Notes under the pieces: model-generated
Told to the model about the DNA's origin: nothing
The model's database searches: none
Seen by the model: the letters and a program-made list of their open reading frames with translations, nothing else
NCBI GenBank assembly: GCA_027449545.1
Contig: DAIDLI010000210.1
Location: 1-58,889, forward strand
DNA from: Acidobacteriaceae bacterium
GTDB taxonomy: Bacteria > Acidobacteriota > Terriglobia > Terriglobales > Acidobacteriaceae
Length of the DNA stretch: 58,889 bases
Direction: 5' to 3'
Translations under genes and position numbers: made by a program
Part shown: positions 1-8,874 of the stretch, piece by piece
How positions within the stretch are numbered: position 1 is the stretch's first letter
Layout of the letters: each line of letters opens with the position of its first letter

Positions 1-2097
1 CACTGAAGAGGCGTCCATATACGCCGTGAAGTTGTGGAAGCTGGCGACATTGGCATGGAGTGCATAGCCCGGAATCTTCGAGTTGTGCCAGTCGATCGGG
101 AAGGTAATTGGGGTATTGCCGAGCACGCTGAAGTCGAAGGCATTGTTCGTGTACTTCCAGATGTACTCGCCGCTCAAGACGACATACTTGCCTACACCCT
201 GCTGGATGCTGATGTGATACTCATTGCGATACCCCGGTTGCAGATCGCCCGAAACGCCTGCTGAGCAGGAAAGCAGCGGCGCCAGTACCGGATCGCTGCA
301 CCCTTGGCTTGAGAGCACCAGGTTCTCGTTGAAGGGCGTCTCCAGCGTGCGCGCATACGAGGCGCCGAGCACCGTGCCCGTCCGCTTTACCTGGTAAGCG
401 AGGCCGAGGCGGGGCTCTGCCTGGCTGGCCGCAGCCAGTCCGTTGTACTTGTCGCCGCGAATGCCCAGGCTCAGCTGCCAGTTGCCCAGCTTAATCTGAT
501 CCTCGATGTAGAGCGACAGCTCCTTGATGTCGGCGTGGCCGAACCAGCGGTAATAGGAGCCGCCGCGGGAGATATCGTACGGCCGCAGCACGGGAAGGAA
601 CCTGGGGTCGGGCGCAAGATTGTCGCCCGTGCAATCGGCAGGAGTGGAGTAGCCCTGCATCGGGACTCCGGTGGTGGCATTCATGCAGGGAGAGTTGTAG
701 GTGTTATCCACGATGCCGAGCCCATCGTGCTCGCGCAGCAGCGTCGAGTAGTACTCCGCCCCGGCCACCACATTCTGCGGACCGTGATTCCAGGTGAGTT
801 GCAGGCGCGCCCCGGAGTTGGTCAGTGTTCGCCCCTGCACGATCGACGAGGTCTGCAGGTTCGCCGGTCCCAGGTCGGCCAGCGGATTGCCGCTGGGATA
901 GTAGTGATAATTATCGTGACGCGTGTAAAGATCCAGGTTCAGCACTGCGTTCTGGCTGAGAATGCGCGTGTAGCTGGGCGCAATGTTATAGGTCAGGATC
1001 TGGGAACGCTGATCGGTATTGCCCGCCGTGCCGAAGAACGGATTCGCGCTGGCGCCCCCCAGCAGCACGTTCTGCACGTTCACGTTATCGAAGGCATTGG
1101 GATTCTGAAACCACGAACGGCTGTAATTCAGGTTCAGGTGTACAGAGTTGTTGGCGTTGAATGTGTAGTCAACCCGGTCGAAGGTGTTCTCCTCATTCCC
1201 CTTGTCGTGGAAGACGCTGAACTCCGGCGGATCGAGAAACCGGCCGGTATTCAGCCCGTCAATTTCGAAGAAGTTTCCCCAGTCCTGCTTGCCGTAGGAA
1301 AGATTGAAGCCGGCGTTCGCCGTTCCGAATGTTCCATAGGAACTGTAGATGTCGCCGGTGGGCTTGGTCACGCCCTGCCCGGAACGCGTGGTTGCCACAA
1401 TCACCAGGCTGGTCTTATCCCCATACTGCGCCGGCGGGGCGCCTTCAATCACCCGGATCGACTGCACCGCGTTCGTGGGCAACTGGTTCGAGAAAACCTT
1501 GCTCTGCTGGTCGGTGATCGGCTGACCGTCCACGGAAAACGAGTTGGAGGCGTGATCGCCCATGCCGTGAAACAGCCCGTTCGAGTCGGCGGTCACGCCC
1601 GGCGTCGTCTGCGTCACCAGCGCGCTCAAACCCGATGAAACGCTCTCCAGCGGAATCTTGTTGAACTGGTCGCGATCCACATCGGTATGGAACGTGGAGG
1701 TGTCCTCTACCAGCGGCCCGGAGGCCTGGACTGTGACGGTCTGGCTGGACGCGGCGATCTGCATTACCAGGTTCACTTCAGTGCCTGTCGGCGAGTTCAC
1801 GGTGGTCGACTGGCTCACCGGCGCGAACCCTTTCGCCGTCACCTGGATCTGGTATTCGTGCAGCGGAATGTTCTGAAATGTAAATGCTCCACCGCTATCG
1901 GTCGTTGCGGTGCGGTCGAAACCGCTCGCCCGGTTCACCAGGCTTACCGTAGCATCCGGAATCACCGCCCCGGTGGGATCGGTAACCGTGCCATGCACCG
2001 ATGCCGAATTGGCCGTCTGCGCGGCCCGGGCCGCAACGCCGCTCAAGAGCGCGACAAGTAAAAGCAGGCTGAACCGCGCGCGTCGCGAGTTTGCCAT
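1..2097 (-). CDS. TonB-dependent receptor, carboxypeptidase-regulatory-like N-terminus (3' end beyond window)
   Basis: The minus strand is open for 699 codons from an ATG at 2097, preceded by GAGGAGAT, to the left edge, so the C-terminal part of the barrel is missing. Residues 1-26 form a signal peptide (Arg-rich start, then SLLLLVALLSGVAARA). Residues about 30-110 read as a carboxypeptidase-regulatory-like domain (SVHGTVTDPTGAVIPDATV). A TonB plug follows (SNSFSVDGQPITDQQSKVFS; VIEGAPPAQYGDKTS), then alternating aromatic beta-strand sequence of an outer-membrane barrel. This Oar-like layout is typical of acidobacterial outer-membrane transporters. The substrate cannot be read from sequence. 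The small gene upstream has a His/Cys motif that hints at metal or a metal complex. The plug and signal peptide make the family call secure. Confidence 0.93.
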   Translation of the reverse strand, partial: MANSRRARFSLLLLVALLSGVAARAAQTANSASVHGTVTDPTGAVIPDATVSLVNRASGFDRTATTDSGGAFTFQNIPLHEYQIQVTAKGFAPVSQSTTVNSPTGTEVNLVMQIAASSQTVTVQASGPLVEDTSTFHTDVDRDQFNKIPLESVSSGLSALVTQTTPGVTADSNGLFHGMGDHASNSFSVDGQPITDQQSKVFSNQLPTNAVQSIRVIEGAPPAQYGDKTSLVIVATTRSGQGVTKPTGDIYSSYGTFGTANAGFNLSYGKQDWGNFFEIDGLNTGRFLDPPEFSVFHDKGNEENTFDRVDYTFNANNSVHLNLNYSRSWFQNPNAFDNVNVQNVLLGGASANPFFGTAGNTDQRSQILTYNIAPSYTRILSQNAVLNLDLYTRHDNYHYYPSGNPLADLGPANLQTSSIVQGRTLTNSGARLQLTWNHGPQNVVAGAEYYSTLLREHDGLGIVDNTYNSPCMNATTGVPMQGYSTPADCTGDNLAPDPRFLPVLRPYDISRGGSYYRWFGHADIKELSLYIEDQIKLGNWQLSLGIRGDKYNGLAAASQAEPRLGLAYQVKRTGTVLGASYARTLETPFNENLVLSSQGCSDPVLAPLLSCSAGVSGDLQPGYRNEYHISIQQGVGKYVVLSGEYIWKYTNNAFDFSVLGNTPITFPIDWHNSKIPGYALHANVASFHNFTAYMDASSV

Positions 2098-2215
2098 CTG
2101 GATCTCCTCAAAAAATTGCAGCTATGCAGAAAAGAGTGCGGCACGCCGATCGCATCCCTGCAGGGAAACCTCCGCCCCGAAGGGCGGAACGAACTCGGCA
2201 ATGCCAGTGCGCTGC

Positions 2216-2524
2216 TTACCGATTTTGAGGAGGGGGCCGGATGAAAAGCTGAGGATGCCAGTAGCGAATACACTCCGCGGCTTGGAAGACAGGCGAGGAG
2301 ACCCCGAGCCGGACCAGCACAACCAGTACGGCAGCCACCTTCACGCTGACCGCGGTGTGCATCGTGATGCACAGGGCGCAGTGCTCCGCATCGCTGGGCG
2401 TCTGGTGCACGTGCGGGATCAGCATCAGGCTCAGCAGCGCCAGCAGGATAACGCACACCACCACCCCGGCGCGGAAGGGCCGCGACCGCGAGGATCGGCT
2501 TCGAGATGGCGCCAAGAAAGGCAT
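2216..2524 (-). CDS. Small membrane protein with HCALCxxxH motif (DUF2946-like)
   Basis: This is a 102-aa protein if started at the ATG at 2524, which has AGGAAGAGG just upstream. A longer frame reaches 2680 but would overlap the divergent gene. A basic N-terminus leads into one membrane segment (VVVCVILLALLSLMLIP). Next come HVHQTPSDAEHCALCITMH, a His/Cys cluster like that of the DUF2946 family, and a second hydrophobic stretch (VAAVLVVLVRLGV). It lies 118 bp upstream of the TonB receptor in the same direction and is probably co-transcribed with it. The cluster suggests metal binding (copper, zinc or similar) at the membrane. That is inference: the family has no firm biochemical role, and the resemblance was judged by eye. 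Confidence 0.7.
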   Translation of the reverse strand: MPFLAPSRSRSSRSRPFRAGVVVCVILLALLSLMLIPHVHQTPSDAEHCALCITMHTAVSVKVAAVLVVLVRLGVSSPVFQAAECIRYWHPQLFIRPPPQNR

Positions 2525-2678
2525 CCAGTCCTCTTCCTGATGGGTGCCCACGTAGGGGAAGAATCTGTCCTGCAATCCGATGGACGTCTCGTAGATGCGA
2601 AAAGTCACGCCCGCCCACGATTTTACCGTACTTGCCACCCAACCCAGCGCCTCTCCGATCCGTCTAATCTGCGTGGTC

Positions 2679-3815
2679 ATGGGCGATATCTACGGTAACC
2701 GCCGCCTCCTGCCGCTCGCGCTAGGCGCGCTTCTCGCCTGCCCGCCCCTGCTCGCCCAGTCTGGGCAGAAAGCCTCCTCGCAGCAGAATTCTCCGCCCCA
2801 GCAGCAGAATCCCCCCGCCCAGCCAAGCTATTCCAACGTCCCAGACCACAAAGGCGCGCCCATGTCGCTCAAGCCGGATCTCCCGGGCATGCAGCGCAAT
2901 CATCGCCTCATCCTCAAGGACGGCAGCTACCAGCTTGTGCGCCAGTACAAGATTGTGGGCGATCGCATCCGCTATCTCAGTGTGGAACGGGGCGACTGGG
3001 AGGAGATGCCGGTCAGCATGGTGGACTGGGACGCCACCCGCAAATGGGAGCAGGAGCACACACCGGCATGGGACCAGGACAACTCCTCGCCCGCCATGCA
3101 GGAAGCTGCGCAAATCGACAAGCAGGAGAAGGCCGCCCGCGACGAGATCAAGGCGCGCACCCCGCTCGTGGCGCCCGGCCTGGAATTACCGGACGATGTT
3201 GGCGTCTTCGCCCTCGACACCTTCCACGGCACCCCGGAGCTGATCCGCCTCACGGAGACCGACATCCTCATTTACAAGAAGCAGCGTCACGGCCTGGGCA
3301 TCCTGAACCCGCGGGCCGGCCAGAACGCCGAAGTCTCGCTCGATGGCCGCCACTCCAGAATCCACCTGCATGTGAGCGACCCGGCCATCTATCTCTCGCT
3401 GGCCAATCCGGACGACAACGCTCCCATCACAGGCCATGCTTTTACGGTGAACACCAATGCCGCCCGCGCCGTCAACGGCTACCACGGCGCGGCCTCGGCC
3501 CAATCCCGATTTGCCATCGTGCGCGTGGATGAGCGCAACGCGGTTCGCATCGTGCACGCTGTGCGTCTGAACCCCGACGGCTCAGCCGCCCAGAATGAGA
3601 ACGTGATCCCGGTGAAATCCGAGGTCTTGACCGGCCGGCACTGGATCCGTATTCAGGCCGCGCAGCCGCTCAACATCGGTGAGTACGCGCTCATCGAGAT
3701 TCTTGGCCCCTCCAACATCAGTCCCACTGTGTGGGATTTCCGCGTGGATCCCACCAAGGGCGACAACCCCGGTTCGATCACGCCCGTTGAGGCTTCTGCC
3801 GCTACAGCGCCCTGA
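2679..3815 (+). CDS. Secreted protein of unknown function
   Basis: The start at 2679 is chosen because it opens directly into a signal peptide (MGDIYGNRRLLPLALGALLACPPLLAQ); the frame itself runs back to 2595. No strong ribosome-binding site is visible. After a low-complexity Gln/Pro/Ser linker (about residues 28-50) there is a small segment (LILKDGSYQLVRQYKIVGDRI) that resembles short beta domains common in acidobacterial exported proteins. A mixed alpha/beta region of about 250 residues follows without a recognisable enzyme motif. The protein is likely periplasmic or outer-membrane-associated. It is transcribed divergently from the DUF2946-like gene and convergently with msrB. I do not recognise a function. 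Confidence 0.8.
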   Translation: MGDIYGNRRLLPLALGALLACPPLLAQSGQKASSQQNSPPQQQNPPAQPSYSNVPDHKGAPMSLKPDLPGMQRNHRLILKDGSYQLVRQYKIVGDRIRYLSVERGDWEEMPVSMVDWDATRKWEQEHTPAWDQDNSSPAMQEAAQIDKQEKAARDEIKARTPLVAPGLELPDDVGVFALDTFHGTPELIRLTETDILIYKKQRHGLGILNPRAGQNAEVSLDGRHSRIHLHVSDPAIYLSLANPDDNAPITGHAFTVNTNAARAVNGYHGAASAQSRFAIVRVDERNAVRIVHAVRLNPDGSAAQNENVIPVKSEVLTGRHWIRIQAAQPLNIGEYALIEILGPSNISPTVWDFRVDPTKGDNPGSITPVEASAATAP

Positions 3816-3823
3816 ACGGATCC

Positions 3824-4240
3824 CTACTTCTCTTCGTCTTCGGGCGTGAAGTTCAGCGATGCGGAGTTGATACAGTAGCGCAGCCCCGTGGGTGCCGGAC
3901 CGTCGGGAAACACGTGCCCCAAATGCCCGCCGCAGCGCGCGCAGGTCACTTCGATGCGGTGCATTCCGTAGCTGAAGTCCTCGTGCTCTTCCACGGCCTT
4001 CTCATCGGCAGGAATCAGAAAGCTCGGCCAGCCGCAGCCGGAGTCGAACTTCGCGCCGCTCAAAAACAGCAAAGCGCCGCACCCGGCGCAGTGATAACTG
4101 CCGGTCTCGTGGTTGCGGGTCAAGGCGCCGGTGAAGGGCCGTTCCGTGCCCTTCTCGCGCAAAACATGGTACTGCTCCGGCGTCAGCTTCTGGCGCCACT
4201 CCGCCTCGCTGCGCACGACCTTGTCGAGCGTCTCGCTCAT
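3824..4240 (-). CDS. msrB: Peptide-methionine (R)-S-oxide reductase MsrB
   Basis: This 138-aa enzyme reduces the R epimer of methionine sulfoxide in oxidised proteins. The family core is complete: Zn-binding CAGC at residues 51-54 and CARC at 100-103, GCGWPSF at 68-74, [18 protein letters not shown], and [11 protein letters not shown] with catalytic Cys123. The length is normal for a single-domain MsrB and there is no signal peptide, so the protein is cytoplasmic. It stands alone, convergent with the gene at 2679-3815. The YggX-like gene 350 bp away also concerns oxidative damage, but the two are not closely spaced. Confidence 0.97.
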   Translation of the reverse strand: MSETLDKVVRSEAEWRQKLTPEQYHVLREKGTERPFTGALTRNHETGSYHCAGCGALLFLSGAKFDSGCGWPSFLIPADEKAVEEHEDFSYGMHRIEVTCARCGGHLGHVFPDGPAPTGLRYCINSASLNFTPEDEEK

Positions 4241-4594
4241 GCGACCTCCGCCAGGGGCGGCCGGGAGGGGAAGGGCCTGCCCAAAGCCCTACTAATGTAC
4301 CGTACCGACACAGGAATCGGCCAGTGGCCCAGCGCTTGAGCTACGCTCACTTTCAATGGTTTTGGAGAGGCGGGGCGGACTTCAAGCCACTGCTTGCGCG
4401 CCGGGATTGAGCGATCGTCCTAAGGGAACGAACTGGACGGTAGGGGTTTGAACAGCGGGGTTTACACCGCACGCCAAGCCCGTCCGTTCCAGCACGGAGC
4501 TTCCGCCCCCAGAAGGAATGCGAAGCTCAAAGCCGGATCCTTGTGGCAACCTGCCCAGCCGCCTAGGGGCCGGCTTCTCTCCAACTGCCGCCTG
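4241..4594. other. Intergenic, no gene seen
   Basis: The 354 bp between the msrB start and the end of the YggX-type gene show no frame with family motifs or a convincing ribosome-binding site. The short frames on both strands here are low-complexity. The region should contain the msrB promoter, but no clear -35/-10 pair was identified. Confidence 0.5.
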
Positions 4595-4867
4595 CTACTG
4601 CGCGGGCGGAACGTACTCCGCCGGCAGACCCGAGCCGGCCCCAAAGAAGAACTCCTCCATCTGTTCCACCAGGAACTGCTGGGCCTGCGGAGTCCACGGT
4701 TGCAGCCGATACTCATTCAGCAGCATCTTCTGCCGCTCCAGCCACTCCGACCACGCCGCCTTGGAGATGTTCTTGTAGATCTTCTGCCCGAACTCCGAGT
4801 CGAAGGGCGGCTCATCCAGGCCCTCCATCTCACGCTGGTAACGAACACAAAAAACCGTATGCGCCAT
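4595..4867 (-). CDS. yggX: YggX-family oxidative damage protection / Fe(II)-trafficking protein
   Basis: This 90-aa protein starts at MAHTVFCVRYQREMEG; an in-frame ATG five codons upstream would add MGAPT, which the family lacks. The YggX signature is evident: TVFC with the conserved Cys7, EGLDEPPF, IYKNISKAAWSEWLERQKMLLNEYRL, and a C-terminal EEFFFG. The family is small, cytoplasmic, and linked to protection of Fe-S clusters and iron handling. The single Cys is the residue tied to this role. It is monocistronic here, followed downstream by fabG on the other side of the start region. Confidence 0.93.
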   Translation of the reverse strand: MAHTVFCVRYQREMEGLDEPPFDSEFGQKIYKNISKAAWSEWLERQKMLLNEYRLQPWTPQAQQFLVEQMEEFFFGAGSGLPAEYVPPAQ

Positions 4868-4942
4868 CGTTGGTGCTCCCATCCTTCATTTTAGGAGATG
4901 TTTTGGAACCCGGATTCGGCTCCTGAATTCGCATGGGGCTCC

Positions 4943-5698
4943 TCACCCCATAAACATGCCGCCGTTCACATCCAGCACGTGTCCCGTGATGTAAGCCGCC
5001 GCATCCGAGGCCAGAAATGCCACCGCCTGCGCGATCTCCACATCCGTGCCTGGCCGGCCCAGCGGAATCGTCGCCATCATGGCCGTGCGCTGCTTCTCGT
5101 CCAGCACCGCCGTCATCGGCGTCTCGATATATCCCGGAGCCACCGCGTTTACCGTGATCCCTCGCGAAGCCACCTCCCGCGCCATCGAGCGGGTTAGCCC
5201 GATCAGCCCCGCCTTCGACGCCGCGTAGTTCACCTGCCCAGCCTGCCCGGTGCGTCCCACCACGCTGGAGATGTTCACGATCCGGCCCCAGCGGTTCTTG
5301 AGCATAGGGCTGAGCAGTGCCTGCGAGAGCAGAAATGCGCCCGTGAGGTTGGTGCCCAGCACGTCATCCCAATCGACGCGCTTCATGCGCAGCATCAACC
5401 CGTCGCGGGTGATGCCTGCATTGTTCACCAGGATCTCGACTTTGCCGAAGCGCTCCAGCACCGCTTTGGCAGCGCTCTTGATGGACTCTTCACTGGCGAT
5501 ATCCAGCGCGAAAGCCGCGGCCGTCCCGCCGGCCGCCTCTATCTCGCCTACCGCCTCGGCCAGCTTTGCCTCGTTGCGCGCCGCCAGCGCCACCGTTGCC
5601 CCGGCCCGCGCCAGTTCCACCGCGCAGGCGCGGCCTATCCCCTGCGAAGCCCCGGTCACCAGGGCGATGCGTCCCTCTAAACCTGCCATCTCAGACAT
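4943..5698 (-). CDS. fabG: 3-oxoacyl-ACP reductase FabG (SDR)
   Basis: A 251-aa classical short-chain dehydrogenase. It has the NADP-binding TGASQGIGRA (residues 15-24), VNNAGITRDGLMLRM (91-105), Asn117, and the catalytic Ser144, Tyr158 and Lys162 (NYAASKAGLIGLTRS), followed by PGYIETPMT. The combination NNAGITRD plus YAASKAG is characteristic of FabG rather than of a random SDR. The role would be the NADPH-dependent reduction step of fatty-acid elongation in the cytoplasm. No other fab genes are adjacent. Translation may start at Met1 or Met4. Confidence in the exact substrate is a little below that of the fold. Confidence 0.9.
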   Translation of the reverse strand: MSEMAGLEGRIALVTGASQGIGRACAVELARAGATVALAARNEAKLAEAVGEIEAAGGTAAAFALDIASEESIKSAAKAVLERFGKVEILVNNAGITRDGLMLRMKRVDWDDVLGTNLTGAFLLSQALLSPMLKNRWGRIVNISSVVGRTGQAGQVNYAASKAGLIGLTRSMAREVASRGITVNAVAPGYIETPMTAVLDEKQRTAMMATIPLGRPGTDVEIAQAVAFLASDAAAYITGHVLDVNGGMFMG

Positions 5699-5829
5699 TT
5701 ACCTCTGGAGAAGATTATAGAGAGGCAGGTCGCCGCGGAACCGTGTGCAGAGACGGTGCACGGTTCACGAACCACAAATCAAGGTCTACTGCCCACTGCT
5801 CACTGTCCACTGCCCACAGAGAACTTCCC

Positions 5830-6639
5830 TCACCCCAGCGGCGCAGCCACCGCCGCCACCGGCCGCCGCGCCAGAACCGGGCGCATCAGCTCCGGAGGCC
5901 AGATGTACACCGCCATGCGCCGCGAGTAGTGCAGCACCGGCTCGGGCTCCTGTAGCTCCAGCCCGATCGAGGCCGGAAGATCGTTCCGTTCGATCTCCGC
6001 CTCCGCTTCCTCGAGCGGCCAGGGAATGTAGTGCAGGCTGGCCCGGATCGGCTGGCCTGCCTGGTTGGCGCTGAACAGCCAGGAGCGCTCGGTAATGAAG
6101 TACTCGAACGACCCTGGCCGCATCTCCACCGTGCGGCAGGTCGGTCCCAGCCCGCGATAGCGCGCCTTGAAGATCACCTCGCGGTGCGCCATGCGCCGCC
6201 GGCTGAAGAAGGCAAACTCCCGCTCCGACCGCGCCTCCAGACGCATCTCCGCCCAGTGGTAGGGCAGATGGTACAGCGTGCGCGCCACTCCCACCGCCAG
6301 CAGATTGCTGGCATCCATTGAGAAGCAATACACGCCCGGCGTGCCCGTGAACCGGTCGCGGACGTAGGTGCGCAAAGTGAGATCGGGAAAGCTGCGCATC
6401 CCGGGCACGCTGGGGACATTGCGAACCTTCACCCGGTCGAGCCAGAACGGCACCGCCCCAAGCCACCCCTTGCCCTGATACGTATCTACCTCAAGCCAAT
6501 CGGGCAGAAGAGGCGCCAGTCTGGGCGGGGAGAACGCCCAGTGCGCAAACAGGAGATCGTTCCAGCGCTGGCTGATTGCCCAGCGCCCGACTGGCAGCGG
6601 CCGCGGCCGCTGCGAGCTTCGAAACAGATACTCCTGCAC
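5830..6639 (-). CDS. DUF2071 (YqjF-like) family protein
   Basis: The frame opens at 6690, but a GTG at 6639 preceded by GGGAGGGG gives a better start (about 269 aa, beginning VQEYLFRSSQRP). Family landmarks are RWNDLLFAHWAF near the N-terminus, LPDWLEVDTYQGKGWLGAVPFWL, and a central LRTYVRDRFTGTPGVYCFSMDASNLLAVGVAR with the usual alternation of this acetoacetate-decarboxylase-like fold. The biochemical function of DUF2071 is unknown. No signal peptide is present, so it is likely cytoplasmic. The gene is separated from fabG by 131 bp holding an imperfect hairpin (arms 5738-5749 and 5757-5766). Confidence 0.85.
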   Translation of the reverse strand: MQEYLFRSSQRPRPLPVGRWAISQRWNDLLFAHWAFSPPRLAPLLPDWLEVDTYQGKGWLGAVPFWLDRVKVRNVPSVPGMRSFPDLTLRTYVRDRFTGTPGVYCFSMDASNLLAVGVARTLYHLPYHWAEMRLEARSEREFAFFSRRRMAHREVIFKARYRGLGPTCRTVEMRPGSFEYFITERSWLFSANQAGQPIRASLHYIPWPLEEAEAEIERNDLPASIGLELQEPEPVLHYSRRMAVYIWPPELMRPVLARRPVAAVAAPLG

Positions 6640-7042
6640 AGCCCCTCCCTGAATTCCGGGTACTCTGCGATGCCGGTCGCCCACTTGCACGCGCTCGGGG
6701 ATGCGCCTTCGGGGGCCTTCTTTGGCCGGACGTCGTTCGGGGCTTTCGCGCCCCGCTCCCCCCAGCCAATGCCTATTACTTTAGACGACTCGAAGCGGAG
6801 CAGCGTATGCCCGCCGGCACACTGTTCCTGCCAACCTGCCGGGCCTGCTTGTGGGCCGCGGTTTCCACCTGAGCGCATGCGAACTCCGTGGTTCACGCAG
6901 CCTCGGCCGGGCTGCCGCTTCTCAGGCGAAGGCCGGAATCGGCGTCGCCGGACCGGCAATCTGCATGGGCCGCCGCGCACCGGAGCTACACCAGGCACGG
7001 CACCCTGCCTCCATGCCGTATTCTGGTCGCGGAACCCGCGCC

Positions 7043-8674
7043 ATGTCCAGCAAATCTTTTGCCCCGTCCGCCCCGACTGCCTCCTCCGCGCCCACCGACG
7101 TCTTCGCCGTCCACGGCGCCGACCCCGAAGTCCTGGCCTTCGCCATGGCCAAATACTCGCGCTCCGCACTCTCCATGCGCGAATCGTTGCGTGAGATCAG
7201 CTCCCAGCGCACCGAGCAGTTCCTCAATACCTTCTATTTCCAGTACGGACACCGCTCCATCGCCGACCTGGCCCACATCGCCTTCGCCATCGAGCGGCTC
7301 AGCCTGCTGGCTGCCATCGTTCTCGTTGACGAGCAGCGCTGGGACGGACAGGAACGTTCCACTCGCTACCAGGATTTCTTGAAGTCTGGCTGGTTCTCTC
7401 CTGATTTCGGCGCCGATGACGCCTCCGCCACGCTCTACCGTGAGACCATCGAGAACCTCTATGCCGCCTACAGCCACACCACCGCCGCTGTCTTGGAGGT
7501 CCTGCGCCGCCGTGTCCTGCGCCCGGAGGAGATGAAACCCGAGGCCTATGAGCGCACCCTGCGCGCCCGCGCCTTCGACGTGGCCCGCTATCTGCTCCCC
7601 CTGGCCACTAATACCTCGCTCGGCCAGATCGTCAGCGCCCGCACCCTCGAGACCCAGGTCGCGCGCCTGCTCTCCCACCCCGCCGCCGAAATCCGCTCGC
7701 TCGGCGAGAAACTTCGCGATGCCGCCACCGGCCCTGCCTGGAACATCAACGCCCAGACCGCCCAAGCCTTCATTGACAAGCTGTCCACCTTCGAAAAGCA
7801 GGGATCAGAAGGGGCTTCAGTTGCTGAAACACCGCTTGCCGCCGAGGCCGCCAGCCTCCTCACCCGCGAGGTCCGCACCGCCCCCACCCTCGTCAAGTAC
7901 GCCCAGCCCAACCCCTACGAGATCGAAACCCGCCGCGAACTCGCCCAGGCTGCCGCGGAGCTCTTCGCCAGCCACCCCATCGCCTCCGCCCCCCTGGTCG
8001 ACCTCGTCGAGCGCACCGAGACTCTTGAGGTCGAACTGGCCGCCACTCTGCTCTATTCGGCCAGTCACCATCCCTACCGGCAAATCCGCGACCTCGCGGC
8101 CTCCCTGCCTGCTTCTCAAATTGAGGAGATCATTGAGCTGGGCCTCCACCGTCGCGGTCGCCATGATGAATTGCTCCGTGCCTTCCACGCCGGCGCCGCC
8201 CTCCGCTTTGACATCCTCATGGACATCGGCGGCTTTCGCGATATGCACCGCCACCGCCGCTGCACCCAGATCATCCAGGGCTTCACCACGGCGCACGGCT
8301 TCGAGTTGCCGGGCTCCGGCGACCTGCCCGCAGGCATCGACATTCTGGCCGAGGCCGGCATCCTCGAAGATTTCTGCTCGACCATGGAATCCGCCCACCG
8401 CGCCAGCCAGCGCATCGCCGCCGGCTCCGCGCCAGAGCCCGCCGAATCCGCGCTCTACGTCCTTCCGCTGGCCACGCGCGTCCGCAGCCTCTTCAAGATG
8501 GACTTCGCCGAGGCCCAGTACATCACCGAGCTGCGCTCCGCCCCCGCCGGCCACTTCAGCTACCGCCGCGTCGCCTGGGAGATGTTCCTGGCCCTTCAGC
8601 GTCAGCACCCCTCCTTGGCCAAGCACATCCGCGTCACCGACTTCACCCAGCCCATCGACATCCTCAAACGGTGA
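7043..8674 (+). CDS. Double-domain ThyX-like protein (FAD-dependent thymidylate synthase family) with altered active-site motifs
   Basis: The protein has 543 aa from the ATG at 7043; earlier in-frame ATGs (7013, 6851) have no better ribosome-binding site and only add low-complexity sequence. Two ThyX-like halves are visible. The first (about residues 20-235) has FQYGHRSIADLAHIAF, then QRWDGQERSTRYQ (98-110) where ThyX carries RHRxxSxxExSxRY, then ARYLLPLATNTS. The second (about 295-540) has MDIGGFRDMHRHRRCTQIIQG (RHRR at 403-406) and YVLPLATRV with FKMDFAEAQYITELRS. Each half keeps only part of the signature, so catalysis may be combined across halves or lost. Normal ThyX is about 220-250 aa. 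Family membership is clear; function as a thymidylate synthase is uncertain. Confidence 0.85.
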   Translation: MSSKSFAPSAPTASSAPTDVFAVHGADPEVLAFAMAKYSRSALSMRESLREISSQRTEQFLNTFYFQYGHRSIADLAHIAFAIERLSLLAAIVLVDEQRWDGQERSTRYQDFLKSGWFSPDFGADDASATLYRETIENLYAAYSHTTAAVLEVLRRRVLRPEEMKPEAYERTLRARAFDVARYLLPLATNTSLGQIVSARTLETQVARLLSHPAAEIRSLGEKLRDAATGPAWNINAQTAQAFIDKLSTFEKQGSEGASVAETPLAAEAASLLTREVRTAPTLVKYAQPNPYEIETRRELAQAAAELFASHPIASAPLVDLVERTETLEVELAATLLYSASHHPYRQIRDLAASLPASQIEEIIELGLHRRGRHDELLRAFHAGAALRFDILMDIGGFRDMHRHRRCTQIIQGFTTAHGFELPGSGDLPAGIDILAEAGILEDFCSTMESAHRASQRIAAGSAPEPAESALYVLPLATRVRSLFKMDFAEAQYITELRSAPAGHFSYRRVAWEMFLALQRQHPSLAKHIRVTDFTQPIDILKR

Positions 8675-8874
8675 GCAATCCTCAAACGGTGAGCTGCCCC
8701 GCCAACCAACAACTTCCCGGAGGAGCAACAGGACGATCGCCCAGGACAATGCCCTGGAAGCGGACGCAATCCTGTCCAGTTCGCGCTAGTCTCGTTGACC
8801 GTGTAAATTGCTGAATATAGATATGATTCGATGCGATTTACAGAAAAGGGCAAACACGCTGAACGCCCATCTCC

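Noticed and set aside
535..1638. Long open frame (367 codons) on the plus strand
   Set aside because: It is antisense to the TonB receptor, whose signal peptide, regulatory-like domain and plug read clearly on the minus strand; the plus frame has no motif and only reflects codon bias.
7548..8789. 413-codon plus-strand frame in a second phase over the ThyX-like gene
   Set aside because: Ser/Pro/Arg-rich out-of-phase reading typical of GC-rich DNA; the overlapping ThyX-like frame carries the family motifs.
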